Positions 58,561-64,000 of a DNA stretch of 64,000 nucleotides are shown here, in pieces. The translations under genes were made by a program, and so were the position numbers. Origin of the DNA: Drosophila persimilis (taxonomy: Eukaryota; Arthropoda; Insecta; Diptera; Drosophilidae); assembly GCF_003286085.1 (NCBI RefSeq), contig NW_020825354.1, positions 930,001-994,000 of the forward strand. Reading direction: 5' to 3'. The notes beneath the pieces were generated by a model. It saw only the letters and a program-made list of their open reading frames with translations. It was not told the origin of the DNA and ran no database searches. Position 1 is the stretch's first letter. The number at the start of each line of letters is the position of its first letter.

Positions 58561-59865
58561 TTACTTTTATTTCCATGGTTCAGACCGAAAGAGACACTTT
58601 TTAAGCTACAAAAGAAGGAACACAGACAGAACTCTTGACAATATAAAAAGATGCATCGAAAGATGTAAGAATAAATGTATTCGGAGATGGTTCAGCAGGT
58701 AGATAGATTGAAATAGATTATGCGATGAGACTCAATTCGTAAATGAAGCTCGAAAATGTATGCTGGAAAACCCGTTAAGCGGTTGAATGCCCTTGAACTG
58801 CCTTGAACTACACTCAGTGGTGGGACACAAACGGTTCTGGAATGATCAAATGATCACTTGACACCCACAAATGGAAGAACATTGAGGCGCTGTCGGTTCC
58901 CACAAATGCTTGAATATCATTTAAAGTTTTCTATCAATCGATTTGTAAGATTGTCTCATTGTCGCTCTTTATCTGTCTCTGTCTGTGTCTGTATATGTAT
59001 CTCCCAGTGGTATATTTGTGTCATCCGAGTCCGAGTTGCTTTCATTCTGCATTCACTCAGTAATCGGCGATTGGCAGCGGCCAGCCCCACTTGTGCACGC
59101 AAATGTTCAATTAAACACTGCTATATGTTGGGGCTGCCGCGTCATAAACGAGTATTCATCTAACTGTCAACTGGCACATCTAACGAGGTGCGTGTGAGGC
59201 CTCTCCGCCCCATCCCCATCCCCATCCCCATACCCATCCTCCTGCTTTCGTCTGCACGTCAATTATTCCGCCTTTCATTTGTCGGGGCTTCAATTTGGTT
59301 TTCTATATGGCAAGACACATTAAATAAATTAAAAAATAATTATTAAATTGCAATTAGAAAAGAAAAACACACAAAACAAAAAACAACAGAGCAGAGCAGA
59401 GCAGAGCAGCGCAGAAAGGAGAAGATATCAAATTGGGAATATATACATATATATAGATATATATTTCTTACTGTATTTTCACCTATTTCACCAAAGAAGC
59501 CACAGCAGAAGAAAAACCAAACAGAAGCTGAAACAGAGGAGAGCACGTCATGGTATAGGCGGGTGGGGGAGACGTCGGAGGGGTGGGGGGGATAAAGATG
59601 AAAAATCAACTTTAATTGGTTTACAATTCATTTCTAAAGCGAGAAAAGCTGGAAAATGTAACAAGTCGTCCGAAGTCGGACGAAGAAAGCCACTTGAAGC
59701 GCCTTCTTCCACGCTCTCTCTCCCTCTCACCCTCTGTCTCTCTGCCTCTCTCCCTCTCTCTGTCTGCGGTGTATCTCACAGTGCCCGGTGTCGGTCTCGG
59801 GTATGCCGTGTGTGTGCAATACCCATGAAGTCGTAAGCCAGTTGACTAAGTGAACAGTACAGATG

Positions 59866-59905
59866 CGAGTGCGAGTACGAGTACGAGTACGAGTATATAT
59901 ATATC
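59866..59905. repeat. GAGTAC hexamer repeat running into TA repeat
   Basis: GCGAGTACGAGTACGAGTAC followed by TATATATAT. Confidence 0.85.
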
Positions 59906-60855
59906 TGCACATTACCCATCATCGTCGCCACCGCTTGGCACCGCCAGCATCATTGGCAAGGGGCGAAAGCACAGTGGGACAAAGGCTATGAGAATGGAGG
60001 TATAATTTCCAAAGGAGATATAGTAGATACAGATAAAATGAGAGAAGCTTGACAGATTGCCTGATGGCAGCGAAAATATCCAAGTATTAGCTTTAAAGTA
60101 TCTTCTAGTATACAAAAGTAAGAGGTAGCTATGATAGACATCTATAGGGCTAGTGGAATACATTACTAATAGAATAGTTTGGAGGAGCAGAATATAGTAG
60201 AATGAAAACCTTAGCCGATACAAGCGGAAGAACTACTAATAAGGAAATAAACGCTTTTTTATAAGATATAGGATAGGGATATAGATTATAGAAACTGAAA
60301 AAAGATACATGGAAAAGAACCTAAGATAGGTGCAAAGAAGATACATGTATGGAAGGCATATGTATACAGATATGTCTAATAGTAATCCAGTATACCATAA
60401 ATGACCGCTTGCACGTTTGCCCCACTGTGTGGCATGTGGAAAGCAGTAAATGGTAACAGCAGCAGCAGCAGCAGACGCCACACGGCCCGCGGCATCTACT
60501 GGGAGTCAGGCGTAACACAGAGAAACACAGTCTGGTGCACCGCCCCCTCCCCTCCTCCACCGTGTCCACCTCCACCTCTATCTTCATCCCAGTGCAGTTT
60601 TTTTTCTCGCTTTTAAGCGTTAATTTCACCAAAATACAAAAAAAAGATAAGTGCCAGATCGGAGGAGGGGCAGCGGCGGAGGCGGCAGAGAAATAGTGTT
60701 TTACTAGAAGTTTGTCGAGCAGATCGAGCATCGAGGGTTTAATCTCGAAGCAGCCACATCGGAAGCCAGACAACGGATCCAGAGCCGGGCCGAAACAGAC
60801 TTTCGGTTTCAGCAGAGAGATGCGATACTCGTAAAGTGTGTTCCATATAAACCGG

Positions 60856-60889
60856 GATACGATACGATACGATACGAAACGATACGATA
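60856..60889. repeat. GATAC pentamer repeat
   Basis: About six copies of GATAC with one GAAAC variant. Confidence 0.85.
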
Positions 60890-61180
60890 AATCTGTATAC
60901 GATCTAGGACGCAGACCGAAAAACTCGATATGCAAATCCACGAAACCGAAAAGAAAACCGAAAAACATCTAGCGGCGGTTAAATATTCAAGTGATTTTTC
61001 CTAAACCAGTTTCATATTTTTTTATGTTTGCTCTTGATTCAGTGTTAAGTTTAACGGTATTGGGAAAACCAGAGTGAAATAAACGGAAAACCAGAAGGCA
61101 AGGCAGAAGAAAACCTCAAGGCACGAGTGGTGCCAAAAACGAAAGTGTTGACTGTTTTTTTGAGTAGGTAAGCCAAGGCC

Positions 61181-61924
61181 ATGAAGCGATCAAGAGATTC
61201 CTGCAAGTCCAATTCAACACAAGCACCAAGCACTTTACCAATCAAACAATCAATCAAGCAATCAATCCAATCCAAACTGAGACTATCGCACACACTCGAA
61301 CACACACACACCACCCCAGCCCACAGCCCCTGCCACAGCAAATTGATCTTGAACCTTACCAACCAACACTGGCCATCCGTACAACCCTCCTTGCAATCCC
61401 ATCCCTCTAGCTACTTCTCCACCATCAACGTTAAGAAGGGCCTGCTGGGCCGCATGACCACAAGTCTGACCTCCTACCGCCGCAGTAAACAGAAGAGCAA
61501 ATCGAACAATGACATCCACACGATCATCGCCACAGAGGTAACGGCCGCCATCCTCAGCAGCAGCACCCACAGCAGCAACTCGGAGATCGAGCACGGCCCC
61601 GCGGAGCCAGGAGGCCAGGATCAGGAACGGGACAGCCACAGCCATAGCCGCGGACAGGAGACCCCCAATCCCAGTGATCTGCACGACCTAAGTGAGCTCA
61701 TGATGGAGGCACACAAGCACCAGCATCAGCATTCGCACCAGCACCAGCATCAGCAGAGGAAAGCCGCTGTGGAGGCTGTCAGGGATCGTCTGGATGTGGA
61801 GGATGAACCCGACTCCAATGATGACGACGAGGCCACGCCCATGCTGAGCGGTGTGGGGCGGAAGGAGCAGAACAATCGCCGTAGTGTTGTGAGGTTCGAA
61901 GGGGGTATTCATAAGAGATCTTAA
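61181..61924 (+). CDS. Long ORF, likely a further alternative first coding exon of forked
   Basis: Open from ATG 61181 to TAA 61924 (247 aa). The middle part, with FSTINVKKGLLGRMTTSLTS, NNDIHTIIATEVTAAILSSS and DLHDLSELMMEA, reads like real protein. It is followed by HQHQHSHQHQ repeats and the acidic block DVEDEPDSNDDDEA. The last codons after NNRRSVV (FEGGIHKRS) look like intron read-through. A donor GTGAG|GTTCGA after base 61893 would be phase 2 and join the exon at 62837 in frame, although it is weak. GTT|GTGAGG at 61889 is a better donor but phase 0, which would put a stop soon after 62837. An initiator TTCAGTG near 61039-61044 could be the promoter. A donor-like GTAAGC at 61168 offers a non-coding alternative. 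A nested independent gene is also possible. Confidence 0.6.
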   Translation: MKRSRDSCKSNSTQAPSTLPIKQSIKQSIQSKLRLSHTLEHTHTTPAHSPCHSKLILNLTNQHWPSVQPSLQSHPSSYFSTINVKKGLLGRMTTSLTSYRRSKQKSKSNNDIHTIIATEVTAAILSSSTHSSNSEIEHGPAEPGGQDQERDSHSHSRGQETPNPSDLHDLSELMMEAHKHQHQHSHQHQHQQRKAAVEAVRDRLDVEDEPDSNDDDEATPMLSGVGRKEQNNRRSVVRFEGGIHKRS

Positions 61925-62836
61925 TAACATTTTCCTGGCACCCAAATGTTCCTTTAATGGAATCCTTAGGAATATTTTCAAATGTTCTCAAACCTCAAAG
62001 AATACGAGTAATGAAACTAAATATAAATATTACCAATTGATCATAAACATATAAGAGTAGTACAGATGTATTGTGCGATCCAGATTCAAACCTTACTTCA
62101 GTTCAAAGGAATAGGTTTGGATCTGGATCCGTGCCGATTGAACAATGGTTCTGGTGCTGTCTGAAGTTCAGGTAGTTGCACATACCATCTCATACTCATG
62201 TCTCATTTGAGCGCATGACTATGGGCTCATTCTTTGTAAATAGCAGTAATCAGCACTTTCGAATGAGCGGAATACTCATTATTGCAATAATAATACTCTA
62301 GATATAGTTTGTTACAAATTGTATAGACTTCGACCCGTTTCAAATTTTTTTTTTCCCACAAAATCACAGATCCACATTCCATAATATGTATATCAGAGCT
62401 TTCGATCGATCGATTAATGATATTCCACAAAAAAGAGAAGAAAGAGCAGGCAAATGAACAGCTAGAAGAGCGTCGAAGGGGAAAGATGATGAACCAATGC
62501 AAGCGTTTGAGTTCAATCTGTCCACTTCTTCTGATAATGTTGCCCGTTGTGATATCACTGTATTGCGATGGCGTTTATTTTTTTTGTAGCCTGAATGGTA
62601 TGTGAATGCCGTGTGAATGGCTGGTGACTGCCATGTGAATACTTTAGGAGATTTAGCTATTTTTGTAAGGCTCAAATCTGGCGATCATGCCAGACTTTTT
62701 GCTCATTAAACACTTGATTTTTCCTCTCTTACGCCGACTAATTGGATGCCAATTTATATGAACGTCTTTTTTGTCTTTTTTGTTTGTTTTGTTTTCGTTT
62801 CTTTTTCTGTGGCACGCTTTTCCTTGCCGATTGCAG
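61925..62836. other. Forked intron before the ankyrin exon
   Basis: AT-rich, no coding sequence. It ends with a long T-rich tract and acceptor GATTGCAG at 62829-62836. Confidence 0.7.
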
Positions 62837-63020
62837 CGCCAATACGCAAATGGACAATGATGTCACGCCCGTCTATTTGGCAGCACAGGAGGGCCACTTG
62901 GAGGTGCTCAAGTTTCTGGTGCTTGAAGCCGGCGGCTCGCTTTATGTTCGTGCACGCGACGGCATGGCACCGATCCATGCCGCTTCACAAATGGGCTGCT
63001 TGGATTGCCTCAAATGGATG
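62837..63020 (+). CDS. f: forked: second ankyrin exon
   Basis: The acceptor GATTGCAG and donor GGATG|GTAAGC enclose 184 nt, entering in phase 2 and leaving in phase 0. It completes a Cys codon from the 54826 exon (TG|C). The peptide has two ankyrin units: [19 protein letters not shown] and [18 protein letters not shown], with the TP-x-x-x-A-A-x-x-G-H/C consensus. This is the best-conserved part of the locus and the main reason for calling it the espin homologue Forked. An in-frame ATG (QMDND) near its start could serve transcripts with non-coding first exons. The following exons (further ankyrin repeats and the actin-bundling part) are outside the window. Confidence 0.85.
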
Positions 63021-64000
63021 GTAAGCTGGCTGCGGCCAAGTGGCTGTGCAACACATAAAATTTGGCTGCCATGTAGTTAGCAAACTGTAGCAGCAGCCAA
63101 TGGGGGTCAATTGGAACATTCGACTCGGCTTGGCCGCGAACTCGTTTTGTCCGCTGTCCACTGTCCGCAGTCCGCTCTTTTTTCGGTCCTGTTTGGGGTA
63201 ACGGGGTTCTGGCGTCTTGACTAGTTTGTCGCCTGGCCTATTCAATTTATCAATTGGGGAATGTGTCCGACGAGCGAGTCAGGGGAGACCAAGCAACGAG
63301 GGAGAGAGAGAGGTAGAGAGTGGCTTATGCAAAGCCACACTTCATGCAGGAGTATCTTGCAGATACCCGCTGACAATGGCCCATGCATTGTATCCTCCTG
63401 TGTGCTCTCCCTGTCTCGCTCCCTCCCACCAAGAACCAGAATGAATTTTTCAAGATCATCGGTGAAGGCTCGCTGGCAGTAGAAAATCACCTTTCTAAAC
63501 TGAACTAAATAGTTTTCATTTGCCGTAAGACCCGACGGGTGGAAAACCACTTTCCACAACACAGCCAAAAGGCAGGCTCTCGACGGACAGTGACACAGTG
63601 AGCGTGTACAGCGAGACGCTGAGTGGACAGTGAGGTACTCAACCAAGTAGCCGTCAACAGACACTGAACAAACAAGCAAATATCGTATCAAACAGGACAA
63701 TGAGATGCTGAACGAATAGTGAGACACTGAGTGGACAGCAGGCTGAACGGTCAGTGCAGCACTCGACAGACAGTGATTCAGTACGTGAGGCACTGCAGTG
63801 AGTGGGAAAGTATTCGCCATAAAAGATCACTAGAGTGCGAGTACTTAAGCGAAGAGAAGATGGGCAAATACTGGGGCTAACTATGTAGGATAGGACGATA
63901 AAAGTCGGGGGTATTTTATGTGGGACTGTAGAAACAGAGAGTTACTTTCAAGAATCGGAGACACCGAATAAACGGTCCCATGCGTTGCATCAGAGACTAT
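63021..64000. other. Forked intron at the window end, with degenerate minisatellite
   Basis: No coding sequence. Between about 63581 and 63812 variants of GACACTGAGTGGACAGTGAG recur with irregular spacing. Confidence 0.6.

Larger units (their letters stand above)
57820..61030. other. Forked intron
   Basis: No coding exon seen. It holds GATA/TAGATAGA arrays at 58500-58560, CCCCAT repeats at 59207-59240, AGCAG repeats at 59387-59412, GAGTAC repeats at 59866-59905 and GATAC repeats at 60856-60889. Confidence 0.6.

Noticed and set aside
1..64000. CRISPR, prophage, toxin-antitoxin or other bacterial systems
   Set aside because: Gene structure with introns, TATA/Inr promoters and fly protein families shows nuclear insect DNA; no direct-repeat/spacer array of CRISPR type is present.

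Overview
This is eukaryotic DNA from a Drosophila-type fly. The genes have short introns of about 60-70 bp, TATA plus TCAKTY initiator promoters, CAN/CAG triplet-rich exons and very large introns around one gene. The recognisable order is two pancreatic-lipase-like genes, a cluster of glycine-rich secreted proteins, a DExH helicase with an R3H-like domain, a C9orf85/DUF2039 protein, and an espin-type ankyrin gene. From memory this resembles the forked (f) region of the D. melanogaster X chromosome (Muller A), with CG5162, CG5172-like genes, CG8915 and f. Sequence divergence and spacing suggest another species, perhaps of the obscura group, but I cannot prove the species or the chromosome.

Layout. 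At 1-299 is the 3' end of a lipase-like gene on the plus strand. At 1477-3340 is a complete three-exon lipase with Ser, Asp and His in place. From about 4.9 to 20.7 kb lie five small genes for secreted Gly-rich proteins (two on plus, three on minus), each with its own TATA-type promoter; they look like cuticle or extracellular-matrix proteins. Between them are non-coding spacer, one decayed Jockey-like LINE fragment and a small orphan ORF. From about 20.8 to 33.1 kb I see no protein gene, only simple repeats, a hairpin and a GAGA-rich CpG-rich segment.

At 33.36-36.36 kb (minus) is a three-exon DEVH-box RNA helicase. At 37.0-37.8 kb (minus) is the small zinc-binding C9orf85 homologue, with a housekeeping-type promoter (Motif 1, DRE, Motif 6 cluster). 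From about 39.5 kb to the end of the window is the 5' part of what I take to be forked, an actin-bundling espin homologue. Two large alternative first coding exons (39589-40640 and 50931-51832) both end in phase 2 and fit the exon at 54826-55191. That exon fits the next ankyrin exon at 62837-63020 in phase 2. A tiny initiator exon (57812-57819) and a long ORF (61181-61924) look like further alternative starts that join directly to 62837. The gene continues beyond the window.

The Gly-rich cluster and the lipases look like tissue-specific secretory genes (TATA promoters, signal peptides). The helicase and C9orf85 genes look like housekeeping genes. Forked uses several promoters to vary its N terminus and how much of the ankyrin domain is included. 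I found no bacterial-type system, CRISPR array, tRNA or rRNA. The most interesting signals are the phase-matched alternative starts of forked, a GC-AG intron placed right after the second codon of a Gly-rich gene, and an approximately 150-bp imperfect hairpin at 30.4-30.6 kb.
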